DNA of 30,000 nt, from assembly GCA_003427395.1 (NCBI GenBank), contig BFEA01000120.1, positions 3,176,419 through 3,206,418 on the forward strand. The letters run 5' to 3'. Numbering within the stretch: position 1 is the first letter of the stretch; each line of letters starts with the position of its first letter. The position numbers were made by a program, and so were the translations under genes. The notes under the pieces are model-generated. The model searched no databases, was not told where the DNA came from, and was given only the letters and a program-made list of their open reading frames with translations. Origin of the DNA: Chara braunii. Its lineage: Eukaryota > Streptophyta > Charophyceae > Charales > Characeae. Of this stretch, positions 9,112-21,656 are shown piece after piece.

Positions 9112-12100
9112 AGAAGAAGAAGAAGAAGAAGAAGAAGAAGAAGAAGAAGAAGAACTGAAAATTGAAAAAGTGAGGCCAATCACTCTGCACCTATGCTTCA
9201 AAGAAATATATCACATCACGTCTGTGGACATTGCAACAAGAAGAAGAAGAAGAAGAAGAAGAAGAAGAAGAAGAAGAGGAGGAGGAGGAAGAATTTTGAG
9301 GAGAAGGTGGGTGAGGAGGAGGCGGCGGAGAAAAAGAAGTAGTAGTAGAAGAAGAAGAAGAGGGGAGAATAATTTTGAGGAGGAGAAGGTGGTGGTGGTG
9401 GAGGAGGAGGAGGAGGAAGAGGGGGGGAAGAAGAAGATGACGATGACGACGACGACGACGACGACGACGAAGAAGAAGAAGAAGAAGAAGAAGAAGAAGA
9501 ATCTTGGGGAGAAGGAGAAGAAGAAGAAGAGCTAATTGAACCGCTAATCGCATTGTCACCAGTGTCATTTATGGCCGATTCAGTCTCTGATTGGCTCTTG
9601 GCATTATTGTAGCCTAATTTTGTTCCAAGCGTGAATCTAAAAGGGGACGTAACCCCTACCGTTCGTGTAGGGGAGGCGAACACCCCCTACCGTTTGTGTA
9701 GGTGAGGCGAACACCGCACTTTGGCAGGCATCAGGATTGTAACTAATGATCAAACCATTATGTGTTTGTTGCCTTCAACCACCAGGCAGTTGCGCTTTGG
9801 CACGTGATACTTAGATTGCCCTGGAGCGGAAGATTGTAGTCCTCGCTGTGGTACCCATGAAATGTGTAAAATGTGGAAAGACGCACTCAGCATTTCCCTT
9901 TTTTTTTTTTTCTGTCTTTTTCACATTTGATGGGTGGTGGAGCGAGTCATTTTGTTACTGCAGTTGATAAATAAACCACCATGAACTGGGATCGAGGCTG
10001 GCCTGAAAAACAAACAAACAAGAGGAATACAAATGAAAAAAGGGCTTGGCTCCGCTACTCTCCACATGCCCAAGACACAAAAATATGGGCATGTATCTTT
10101 CCATATTCTAATGGAGGATTCAGTCCCATTTCACACATGTGGAAAGTAGTTGAGCGAGGCCCAAAGAAATCATCTTTGCTGAATCTGGAACTGTTTTTTA
10201 AGGAAATTTTCCTCCTCTGTATTCCTTACTCTTGTGCAAGGGCCATGCTCTTGTCTTCTTTGTATTGTTCCAATTTTAATGGATGTCCCGAAGGACCCTC
10301 CTCTTCATTGCGATTTCTTCTGTAGTGACCTTTTTTTTTGGGGTTAGGGGTTTCATAATCCAACTGACCGGCCCCAGGTAATTCAGAGGTATTAATAGTT
10401 ATTTGAAGGGATCAGGATTCCAACTCAGTTCTTTTTATCAACAGTCGATCGGGTAATCTGTCTGCTAAAAAGGTAGCATAAAAACTGTATGTATCATTCA
10501 GTCGCATGGGCTTGGTTGTAGCGGCATTTCAGGTTGGAAAGGGTTTCGTTCTAGTATTTCCACGAATCAGAGATTCATTCCTTGACAGTTTATGTATGGC
10601 AACGAGTGTCCTCTAGGTGTGTTACTCCTGTGGGCATTTAACTTCACCGTTGCTGGCTGCAATTTCGGCATTTTTTGAACAGAAATCGTCAGGTGCTAAA
10701 CTCAATTCGCCGAAGTTAAATACCCAAAGGGGTATTATATTCTAACTGGGCCACAGTGGTTTTGTTAGGGGCAGAAAAGTCTTCTCCCTCGTCATTCTTT
10801 CCCTCCCTTTCCTCCCCCCCTCTCTACTGTTCTCTGCTTCCCGCCTTCAAGAGAAAATATAAAATAGAAAGAGTGATCGCAGGTTACAGGTTTATGGTGT
10901 TTTTGGTGAAGTTAAACCACGATTTCAGTGGAAGCAGAGTAGTGCTCTTACCACGATTTCAGCGGAAGCAGAGTAGTGCTCTCACCGTTTTTAAAACAAC
11001 TTCGAGGGATCTAAGGGAAAGTCAGATACTAGAAGGGTGGCCCCTTGGTGCTCTGCTATGTGAGGCAATGGACTTGACCCTTTGTGTTACAGAGTGCACG
11101 ATGAGTTACAGTTTGTGTTGTGGGACTTCCTCGCAGGAGGTCACCTATCCCACTACTATTCTCGATCAATGGTGCTTGGCTTCCAAGTTCGGATGAGATT
11201 TGGGTGTATTTGCTGTGGTGCATTTTGCTGTGGTACATTTGCCATACTATTTTTAGACGAGTCATGGTTTCTCTTGGGGGACTTCTCAGGATGTCACTCA
11301 TCCCAGTAATGTTCCCTCTCAATGGCGCTTGGCGTTGGGACTTCCTCGCAGGAGGTCACCCATCCCCCTACTATTCTGGATCAATGGCGCGTGGTTTCCA
11401 AGTTCCGATGAGATTTGGGTATATTTGCTGTGGTGCATTTTGCCGTGGTACGTTTGTCATACTATTTCTAGACGAGTCATGGTTTCTCTTGCGGGACTTC
11501 TCAGGATGTCACTCATCCCAGTGATGTTCCAGCTCAATGGCGCTTGGCTTTGGAGTTCGCATGGGATCCGGCGCATTAGCTGTGTTATGTGACCTATTCA
11601 TATGGTTTGTTTCTGGTATGTGGTACTGGTGAAGAATGTAGAGATTCAAACTAAGGCGGTTAATTTTGTCCTGGTGTGTGGTGCTGCAGGTGTAGTTTTG
11701 CTAGAGAATGTGGAGATTCAAACTGAAGCTTTTGATTATCTCCAACTGCCTTTTGCAATCAGAGAGGGTAAGTCTGATGATAGATCTCCTAGCTCGGCGC
11801 ATTATTAAAGTGAACTGATCTGTGGATGCCAGGAGTCCTTCCTCACTCAGGTATCTTTAGCCGCTTTTTGCATGCAACTTCGGAGAAATTGAGCCGTTCT
11901 GAGATACAAACCTGGGCACGTTTACGATGAAGTAAGTGCACAACTGGTGCCATGTTCATTCATGCTAATAAATCACGAATCTGGGCATGCTTACGATCAA
12001 GTTCATTGATTCCGCACACAAACATAGCACAGGGTTGGTCTGACCCTGAATGTGGGATGAAGAGGGTCCTCTGGAATGGTGCTCCTTTTGGTGGTGGATG

Positions 12101-15100
12101 TCGTAGGCGCTACTCCGTGTCACTGGACTGCCATGGCAGCTCCACACTGTTCTTAAGCAAGTCTAAAGCACATGGAAGAATGGCGACCCACTGGCAAGTG
12201 TGTCGATGCGCATAAAAACACAGCACTGTCAGCGCACACCTGCAGGGGTATCCGACCGTGATTCTCGGGTATTACCAAACATAGCCCCCACAGTTCCCTG
12301 ACTTCGGTGGTACCCGTGCTTAGGTATCTCTCAAGTTGGGGGACTATGTTTGGCATAATTTTTTATCGATTTTTTCAAGCCTTGCGATATTGTCTTGGTG
12401 CTTGAAATCAAAGCACTCGGAAGAATGGCAAAGCACATTGGATCAATCATGTTGATGCTCACGGTGACACACTGTAGCATGGTCAGCACACTGCTAAGTG
12501 CAGATAATTGGGGGACTATGTTTGGCATGCAGCACTGTAGATGCACCACTAAGGCAGGTAGGTGCGCATGGGTACCGCTGAAGTCGGGGGACTCTGTTCG
12601 GCACAGCTTCTTGTGGACTTCTTCCGTAACAAGCCTGCGATATTGACTCTCTCCTTGAAGCTGTTTGTACCTGGAGCATGGCTATGGTGGACCTGGAACA
12701 CAGGACCTAGTGGGAACCAAACGAGAAATCCTGTATGCTCGGACACCATCTGTGTCGGTGGTTGATCTGGCCCAAGGAGCGTTCAGGGGTTAAAATGAGA
12801 AAACTAGAGGAAAAGTACGTAATCAGCCTGTTGAGGTTTGGAAACGCACAAACCTAGGTCAGTTGGAATGCACCTGGATGTGTGAAAGACTGAAAGTGCA
12901 TGATCTGCATGTGGACATGTGGATAGAACTTGTGCATTCTTACCAGGCTCGTTTTTCCCCTTCAAACACAAACGAGCTATTTCTGTCTGCTCCCCTCCCC
13001 CCAACCCATCCACCCAAACAAGGAAAAAAAACGGTTTTTGAATGTGACTAGAATTTCCTAGTTAACCCTCACCCAAGAGTAGAGACTGTCTGGGCTCACT
13101 TTTGTTTTGAGCTTTCTCATGATGCCGCTATTTCTGTCTGTCACCCCCTCAACGCATCCAACAGAAACAAGGGAAAGCATGGTTCTTGAATGCGGCTAGA
13201 AATTCAAGTTGACCCTCAGCTGAGGGGGAAGACTGTGTGGGCTCACTTTTGTTTTTGAGCTTTCAGATGTTGCCACTATTTCCGTCTGTCACCCCCCCAA
13301 CCAACCCATCCAACAAAAGACCAGGGAAAACAAGGGTTTTTGAACGTGGCTAGGAATTCCAAGTTGATGACCCCTCACCTGAGGGGGGAGACTGTGTGGG
13401 CTCACTTTCGTTTTTGAGATTTCTGATGACGTCTTGATTTTTTCTCGTTTTTGTGATATCGGAATTCTTTGCTATGAACAGGGTCCATTGGAAAATTGCA
13501 ATTGCAAGTACCATGGAAGAAGCTCGGATGGGAGCCGCTCATTGTTACTCTCAAGGATGTTGTTCTGTGTGCTGGTCCATGGGACGACAGCGAGGTATTG
13601 TGGACTTCCCGTCTGCTTTTGCTAGGTCGCTGGTGGATTTTTGGAAAGCTCAGGTTTTTGGCTGTTGGCATGTCGTGTCTGGACTCATTGGTGCCAACTT
13701 GTTTCTGACTTTTTATCTTAGGCTTCACTTTTGGGACTCAGCTTTTGAAAGTTTGGTATTCTTTTCAGGATGGTGAAGGAATGCAGGTGTTGTTGGGCTC
13801 AGGGGGATTTGAACCCCAGGGGGACCTGACTCAAGTGTGAATAAAAAACAAGTTGTGTTTATTTTGTTTTTCAAGTTTGCCGCCAGTCAGATTCGAACCC
13901 GGAACCTCCAAGTAAGCATAGTGTTAGCTGAGCTTGGACACAAGGACCCTATAGGACCTAGACCTCTAGAATTCTCCAGGCCAGAGCCCGGTAGGACCTG
14001 TAGGCCCAGGCAATATTGGCATAGCAAACAGTGACGTGTTAGGGACTACAACTAGTCCGTTTTTGAGTTTGTGATCTCGGTGGAGTGAAGAGGTGGAGCA
14101 GCAGCGCCCATCTTGGCAGCCGAAGGAGATGGTTTGGGTGCAGCCATAGCCAGTGTGTTCTGGCTCTATACTGCAGGCTTTTCAGTGCCGTTTGTTGCAG
14201 ACTGCTCAGAGCACCCTGGCCCTCAAGTGGACATTGCCTTTGTTTTATTTTTTCCATCAAGTGTGCTGGTGTGATTGTTCAATTATTTTTCAATGTAAGC
14301 TTGGTGTAAAGCTTCTCTCTAATTGCCATCTTCAAGATTGCTCTTCACTTCAGTTTGTTTGAGTGCTGCGCATGGAAAGAAGTTGAAGTTTTGCAAATTA
14401 CTAACAGGTGTAAAAATTATGCCATTTGTTCCGTTTCTTGTCTTGTACTTCTCTTGTCAGTGGGGAGCGGAGCCAGCGGCGAGGAGAGCTCAGGCCGCCA
14501 AACGTGCCCAGCTGGTTGCAGCTGAAATGATCAAGCTTTCTCGACGTGTCTCAGGTTAGTGACAGTTTGGAAATTTTGTGCTGTATTGTCTTGTTAAGTG
14601 AATGGTGTCTTGCTCGTTGTTGTGTTGTAAAGACCGAACACCGTCTTGCAAGGACGCATGTGTGTGTGTAATGAAGCCTGCAGATTCTCAGTGGACTGTC
14701 CATTGGGCCGAGGGCGAAGCTCGGGGCTTGCCTCGGTCGGGTCGTGGCTTAGGTTAGATTTGTAATTTTGTTTGACTGAGGGCTAACCGCGACAGCTGAC
14801 TGTGAGGAAATTCGTGAGGGACATATCTGCAAATTTGGGAAAATATAGGCCCGTACTAATTGGAATTTCCTACAGCTACCCTAACTGCGATTAGCAGGCC
14901 CGGACTACCCCTAGGACAGACAGGCCCTGCAGGCCTATGCTGATAGACGGTCCTATAGCCTATATCCGGGTAAGGTAGAGGCCGAGAGGCCGAAACTGGA
15001 ACGGTACCGGTCGGTCCAGTCAGTCCGGTCTAGGTCGTGTCTAGGCTAGTGAAGGTTATAGATAGGACGACACATCGGTTCAGGGCTTTTGGCAGTTGGT

Positions 15101-18100
15101 ACCGAGTACATCGCTGCTGCACTAGGCGTGAACTGGAAGTGGTGACGGCTCAGCGTTGTGGGAGACAGACATAGCCAGACCTTCGGAGCGCTGACCATAG
15201 CTGGGACCTGCCCTGTACTTTGTCACCACGTGGGGCTGAACAAAGGTCTGGGCTATTGAGGTCTGCTGGAGGCGAGAGAAGTTTGTGACCTGCTGGACCC
15301 TCCTTCGGAGTGGGGTCACAGGGTTGTGGCACTGCAGCCATAGCTGCAGCTTCTTCCTCAGAGGTCATCTTGTTAGGAGTGGTGGCGCTGCTGCAGACTT
15401 CCACCCGGGAAGTCTTTCGACACTTCGTCATCATCAGATACTGTGGCACTGGTCTTCTTCTTCATCCTTTGAGTGGCGCTTGGCCTTAGAGGCCTGTTTC
15501 AGGGTGGCGCTGTCCTCTGGCGGCAGTACTTGGGTGGCGCTTGATGTTTCAGGGGCTCAGGAGTGTTACAAGTGGTTACTCAGGGTTGGGGAGTGAGGCG
15601 CTGCTCAGAAGTGAGCAACGCACTATAGTTCTGAGGTTATCCTGACAATTCGAGACTCTGAGTTTAATAAACAGTGTGATATTGGGTTTGAACTATAATC
15701 ATTTCATTGTTTCCTAGATGTGATCTACTCGGCTTTTCTTTATGACTGGTTGTGAGGATTGAGTGGAGTGAAGTACACTCTCAGTGTACCCTGTCATATC
15801 GACTGGTTGTGAGGCCTGTTTCAGGGTGGCGTTGTCCTCTGGCGGCAGTACTTGGGTGGCGCTTGATGTTTCAGGGGCTAAGGAGTGTTACAAGTGGTTA
15901 CTCAGGGTTGGGGAGTGAGGCGCTGCTCAGAAGTGAGCAACGCACTATAGTTCTGAGGTTATCCTGACAATTCGAAACTCTGAGTTTAATAAACAGTGTG
16001 ATACTGGGTTTGAACTATAATCATTTCATTGTTTCCTGGATGTGATCTACTCGGCTTTTCTTTATGACTGGTTGTGAGGATTGAGTGGAGTGAAGTACAC
16101 TCTCAGTGTACCCTGTCATATCGCATGGTCAAGTCTTCCATAGTGTTTATCTCTCCCTGTGTGGTGTGATACTCCTATCCTCTCGCCTTCCTTCTGTGTA
16201 TGTATGGGCATACCTGGGAGTCAGTCTATGTGAGTGAGTGTTGGTCTTCTGACAACGGACAACCAAAATCATAACAGTTGGTAACGAAGCGATTGGATCC
16301 AGGCTCTGGAACGATTGATGAGTTGGAGCAGCCATCATCATCTGGCGAGATACTAGAGTTGAGTTTCATGGCGATTCATCATCTTCAGGGTTGCTGTCAG
16401 TAAGGGTGGTGGTGGTGAGTTGGACAGAGGATGACTCACTCCTGACTAGGGTTGTGCAGGAGTGGTTGGCGATTGGTGCTCAGAGGCCTGAGAGGCTTTG
16501 AGAGGCTATTTTAGCCTTGCGATTCATTTGGGGACTGGCGATTGACAAGGAAGTGATCCCAGGAGGTTGCGACTGTGGAATTGGGTCAGGATTCCCAATT
16601 TCCCAGCAGCGCAGTACAGGGTGATGTGGTGCTGCACTGAATTTGTCAGTTATCTGCACCTGGGAGTCCAAATTCGGTGAACCTGTCAGTTGGGGGTGAA
16701 GTGCCTTAGGGTTATTTACTGGATTACCAAGTTTAAGGAGATTTGGTACGTGGGAACACTGGGAATCATCAGGAGATGAAACTGGCGAGATGGGGTTGAC
16801 CAGAAAACCATAGCCAGAGTTTCAGTCATCTTCTTCAGAGTTGATCCTGAAGTAAGTGTGTGTGGCGATTCTGGGGCTATTTTTAGAATAGTTAAATTTG
16901 GTCTGTCTGTCAGTTTACAGTTGAAAACCGAAATTCAGACTGTGGGACAGCCATAACCAACTTCCCCTACCTATCATCTTTGACTTCTACTAACCCTGTT
17001 TGACCTCCTTTCTGACTCAAATCTTATCCGTGACTGCCCTATAGTATTGCGATTCATCCTGTGTAGTGAATTGGTCTGTTCAGGATCCTGTTGTCAGTGA
17101 TAATGGAGATTTGAATGCTGCCATAACTGAAGCTTGGCTAGACTAGGGTCAGTCATAACTTTGATTCTGTCCATTAGAATTCAATTTCGTCAGTCCCTGG
17201 TAAATGGCAATTCAGTATGCAGTGTCTGTCTGAAATCGCACATCCAGATTTCATGTTCTGAGTCAGTTACAGTGAAAACTGTAATTCGCCATACCCAGGG
17301 TATGGCATACAGTCATAAAGTGGTGAAGTCTGCAGGGTAGGTCTAAAGATAGGATTACCTGTGAATCGCTGCGTCTTGGTCATCAGTGGACACCTATCTG
17401 TCACTAATTAGTCACTCGGTCTAATTACTAATCAAGACTAATCAGTTCGGGACTCCATCTTGCAACTTATTGACGTAGGATTGCAATTATTGCATGCAAT
17501 TGTGGTGTCAAGGCAGGGATTGGAAAATTGTGAAATTGGTTTTTGCCGAGTTTAGTCTTAACTGACCCTCACCCTCAAGCGGTCTGCAGAGACTAAGCAC
17601 TCACTTGCTCAGATTAACCAACTTTCTCTCTCCAGGCAGGTGATAGCAATTGAGTGAGTATTAAAGAGAGAACTCAATCCTTATTACCGCCTGTTTGTCG
17701 TCTGATTAGTATTTTGTTTTTATTTATCCGAATTGTGGGCATTTAAAATGTCTGGTTCAGGGAAGGCTGAAGTTTTTGAGGAAAAGCCTCAGATTCTGCT
17801 TGACCCTTTGGAGGCTGAACTGCGTGCCCAAAGGAGAAACTCCGCCAACAGGCACAGACAGTTGAGAATCTAAAGGCTGAGCTGAAGAGGAAAGAGGAAA
17901 TTGCCAGGAAGGAGACTAGGAGGCGGGAATTGACAGCTGATGTAGAGAAGGTCAGAACGAGTGGCAGCTCCAGTCAGTACAATAAGGACATAGTTGAATT
18001 CGTCCTTTTGCAGGATGAAATTCACCAGCCATATTTTACTAACTAGGACGCTAGAATCACCAGTCTGGAGGACAACATGGTTGAGCACAATCAGCAGCTG

Positions 18101-21100
18101 AAGGATATTTCCTCCAAACAGGATCGTCTCTTTGTTCATCTGCAGATCCCACCTGCTCAGACAACTCCTTCACCTCCTGGGCCCTCTCACGCAGGACCTC
18201 AGTCAACCCCACAATCCAGACCTACATCTCCTCCCTCTACACCCAGGTCAACAGCAGCTTCACAACCCTTAGCACCATTTGATTTTCAGCGCCCCAAGCT
18301 GAGCCCTCCACCTATGTTCTCTGGCGAGGACCCAAAGGTGGATGTTGCAGACTGGGTCACTGCACAAAGAACCTACACAAACAACCTACCTGAGTGGGTT
18401 CAAATGTGATGAGGATGTGAAGGTGTCTGCCATCCTCGCTCGTCTAGAGAGGACTGCATTGCACCTCCACTTCCAGCAAGCAGGGGATGGAGATGTCTGA
18501 TTGGGCTCAGAGGTTGGGGGTGGCTGGTTTTCTGCAGGCCCTGCAGGATAGGTTTGCAGACAAGGAGCAGTCCAGGAAAGCAGCAAACAAAATTTTGTGC
18601 CTGGGCGAAAAGAAATTCGATGGCTCCTTGTCCAAACTCTATTCTACCTTTGAGAGTCTGACACCGACTCGAGGGTTAGAGATGAGTGAGTAGGATCTGC
18701 TCATTCATTTCCTACGTGCAGCGCCTGAGCAATACCAGCTACCATTGTTCTCTCAGGGCCACAAGGACTGACGGTCCTTTGGTAGAGCAACCCTGGACTT
18801 GGAGTCCAAACTCCATGTCCAAGAAGCACCTTCTGAAGGAAGGAAGGGACCCTCCTCAAAGGGGCGTAGAAGGAGGAAGGGTGCCCTGTTAGCTGCTGCA
18901 GCGTCTAGTTCAGATACTGATGCAACATCCTAGGGTGGGACCCCTCCATTTGGGACTGCTTCATCATCTGCCGCAGATCCTGCTGTTCTTGCCCTGACTG
19001 ATGCTTTGATGGGCCTGACTAAGGGCAAGGCCCCAGCCCAGAAAGCACCGACCAGCAGCAAGGGGAAAGGTAAGGGACGTGCCTCTTCCCCTGGTGCCCA
19101 GAGAGTACCACTACCACAAGACGTCCGTTTGCCAGCTGACCCCCTTAATTCTTCCACCTTCCCCTGACATGAACTCAGGATCCAGGACGGAGTATGGAGA
19201 AAGAGGAAGGACAAGGGTGTCGGCCTGAGATGCGAGGGGGACCACTATCTGAAGGATTGTCCCCATCTGCCTCGCAGACCTTCATGCTCGAACTAGAGAG
19301 AGAGAGGTGGAGTTTGCAGCTCTTTCCACCAGTGCTGAGTCCTCTTCTGCTGAAGTTGAATCTTCAACCTTTCTAGTTGGTTCATTTAGGAGTTGCAGCA
19401 TCAGGGTCCTTCACATATAAGGACCCTGATTTGTGGCAGGTCTAGGGATGGCACAAGTAAGGCAGGTCTAGGGATGGCACAAGTAAGGGTCGCAGCCCCT
19501 TTTACTTGTGACCGGACTTGTTTGAGGAGACATTTCCTACTTCCCTGGACAAACGTATTTGTGCTGCACTGTCAAAATTTGCTGATTCAAATTTTGGCCA
19601 TACTCAACGTCCTGACTAGTGTTAGCTGCTGATTTGGCAAGTTTCCCTCGTCTTGACGCTAAGTGGTGTGAGCCATTGGTCCAGGCTTTCAGCATCCTGC
19701 CCCTGACTCCTTGTCTGTTAGACAAGTTGAGTCCTAGCATGACTGTCACTGACAGCCTGGGTGTTTATGTCTTCACGCTCCACCGTGTTGAGGTTGCTTG
19801 TTTTGCCCGCAATCTCTTATTGCAGTCCTTCAGTCTAGAATGATAATCGTAGTTGAGAGCTATGGGCTCCACTATATCACTCTACTGATCGACTGCACTT
19901 TGTTCCATGTCTACTAGGGGTGAATACCCGGATCTACGACTATAGCTCAACGTCTAGGTAGCTCAACTTTTCAGCATGGTCGATTGCACTATAGGTTTGC
20001 AGCAGTGATCAGGGGCAGTCGAGACCATCTGACACTTTGAGGTTACCTCCTCCTGACCTTGCTGTTTGCAGCAGTGATCAGGGGCATAGGTTACCCCGCG
20101 AGTCTCTTGGGTTGTCCCCTTTAGGCAAAAGCTCTATCTCTACACCCACTTCGTCTGCTGGTTCATTACCAGGAAATGAAGTACGGGTGCGAAGGGGTGC
20201 TCTCCCCGGGGGGGTAAGTATGTAATGAAGCCTGCAGATTCTCCGTGGACTGTACATTGGGTCGAGGGCGAAGCTCGGGGCTTGCCTCGGTCGGGTCGCG
20301 TCTTAGGTTAGATTCGTAATTTTGTTTGACTGAGGGCTAGCCGTGACAACTGATTGTGAGGAAATTTGTGAGGGACATATCTGCAAATTTGGGAAAATAT
20401 AGGCCCGTACTAATTGGAATTCCTACAGCTACCCTAACTGCGATTAGCAGGCCCGGACTACCCCTAGGACAGACAGACCCTGCAGGCCTATGCTGATAGA
20501 CGGTTCTATAGCGTATAGCCGGGTAAGGTAGAGGCCGAGAGGCCGAAACTGAAACGGTACCGGTCGGTCTAGTCAGTCCGGTCTAGGTCGTGTCTAGGCT
20601 AGTGAAGGTTATAGATAGGATTGGCACATTGGTTCAGGGCTTTTGGCAGTTGGTACTGAGTACATCGCTGCTGCGCTACGTGTGAACCGGAAGTGGTGAC
20701 GGCTCAGCGTTGTGGGAGACAGACATAGCCAGACCGGAGTGCCGGCCATAGCTGGTACCTGCGCTGCACTCTGTCAGCACGCGGGGCTGAACAGAGGTCT
20801 GGGCTATTGAGGTCTGCTGGATGCGAGAGAAGTTGGTGCCCTGCTGGACCCTTCTCCGGAGTGGGGTCACGGGGTTGTGCAACTGCAGCCATAGCTGCAG
20901 CTTCTTCCTCAGAGGTCATCTTGTCAGGAGTGGTGGCGCTGCTGCAGACTTTCACCCGGGAAGTCTTTCGACACTTCGTCATCATCAGATACTGTGGCGC
21001 TGGTCTTCTTCTTCATCCTTTGAGTGGCGCTTGGCCTTAGAGGCCTGTTTCAGGGTGGCGCTGTCCTCTGGCGGCAGTACTTGGGTGGCGCTTGNTTCTT

Positions 21101-21590
21101 CTTCATCCTTTGAGTGGCGCTTGGCCTTAGAGGCCTGTTTCAGGGTGGCGCTGTCCTCTGGCGGCAGTACTTGGGTGGCGCTTGATGTTTTAGGGGCTCA
21201 GGAGTGTTACGAGTGGTTACTCAGGGTTGGGGAGTGAGGCGCTGCTCAGAAGTGAGCAGCGCACTATAGGTCTGAGGTTATCCTGACAATTCGAGACTCT
21301 GAGTTTAATAAACAGTGTGATACTGGGTTTGGACTATCATCGTTTCGTTGTTTCCTGGATGTGATCTGCTCGGCTTTTCTTTACGACTGGTTGTGAGGAT
21401 TGAGTGGAGTGAATTACTCTCAGTGTACCCTGTCATATCGCATGGTCAAGTCTTCCGCTGTGTTTATCTCTCCCTGTGAGGTGTGATACTCCTATCCTCT
21501 CCCCTTCCTTCTGTGTATGTATGGGCATACCTGGGAGTCAGTCTATGTGAGTGAGTGTTGGTCTTCAGACAACGGACAACCAGAATCATA

Positions 21591-21656
<66 letters not shown>

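Larger units (their letters stand above)
14667..21593 (+). mobile_element. Non-autonomous LTR retrotransposon with gag only, inserted in VPS13 intron 4
   Basis: Two direct LTRs (14667-16276 and 20221-21593) both begin TGTAATGAAGCC and end ATCATAACA. They enclose 3.9 kb with a primer-site candidate, a long leader, a decayed gag and a purine tract. No protease, reverse transcriptase or integrase motif is visible between gag and the 3' LTR, so it would need helper enzymes (TR-GAG or LARD-like). The first 140 or so LTR bases differ at about ten positions, which points to an old insertion. Both ends abut TG repeats: TGTG precedes and TGTG follows, consistent with a short target duplication inside a GT microsatellite. 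The element has the same sense as VPS13. Confidence 0.88.

Noticed and set aside
7462-9683. Many long Glu/Lys/Arg- or Ser/Leu/Phe-rich open frames
   Set aside because: Same cause: trinucleotide repeats without stops. They are not genes.
10690-10755. Plus-strand stretch with GAAGTTAAATACCC, reminiscent of 5S rRNA
   Set aside because: Only a short similarity; the other 5S landmarks are not in order, so I do not group it with the 11122-11595 cluster.
11120-11592. Open frames through the 5S-like cluster (134 and 87 codons)
   Set aside because: The internal repetition in the translation follows the 215-bp DNA period, and the DNA is better explained as 5S-derived on the other strand.
15150-15596. 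Open frames inside the LTRs, repeated near 20704-21237
   Set aside because: They occur in both LTR copies because the DNA is duplicated; no protein family is recognised and one contains the N.
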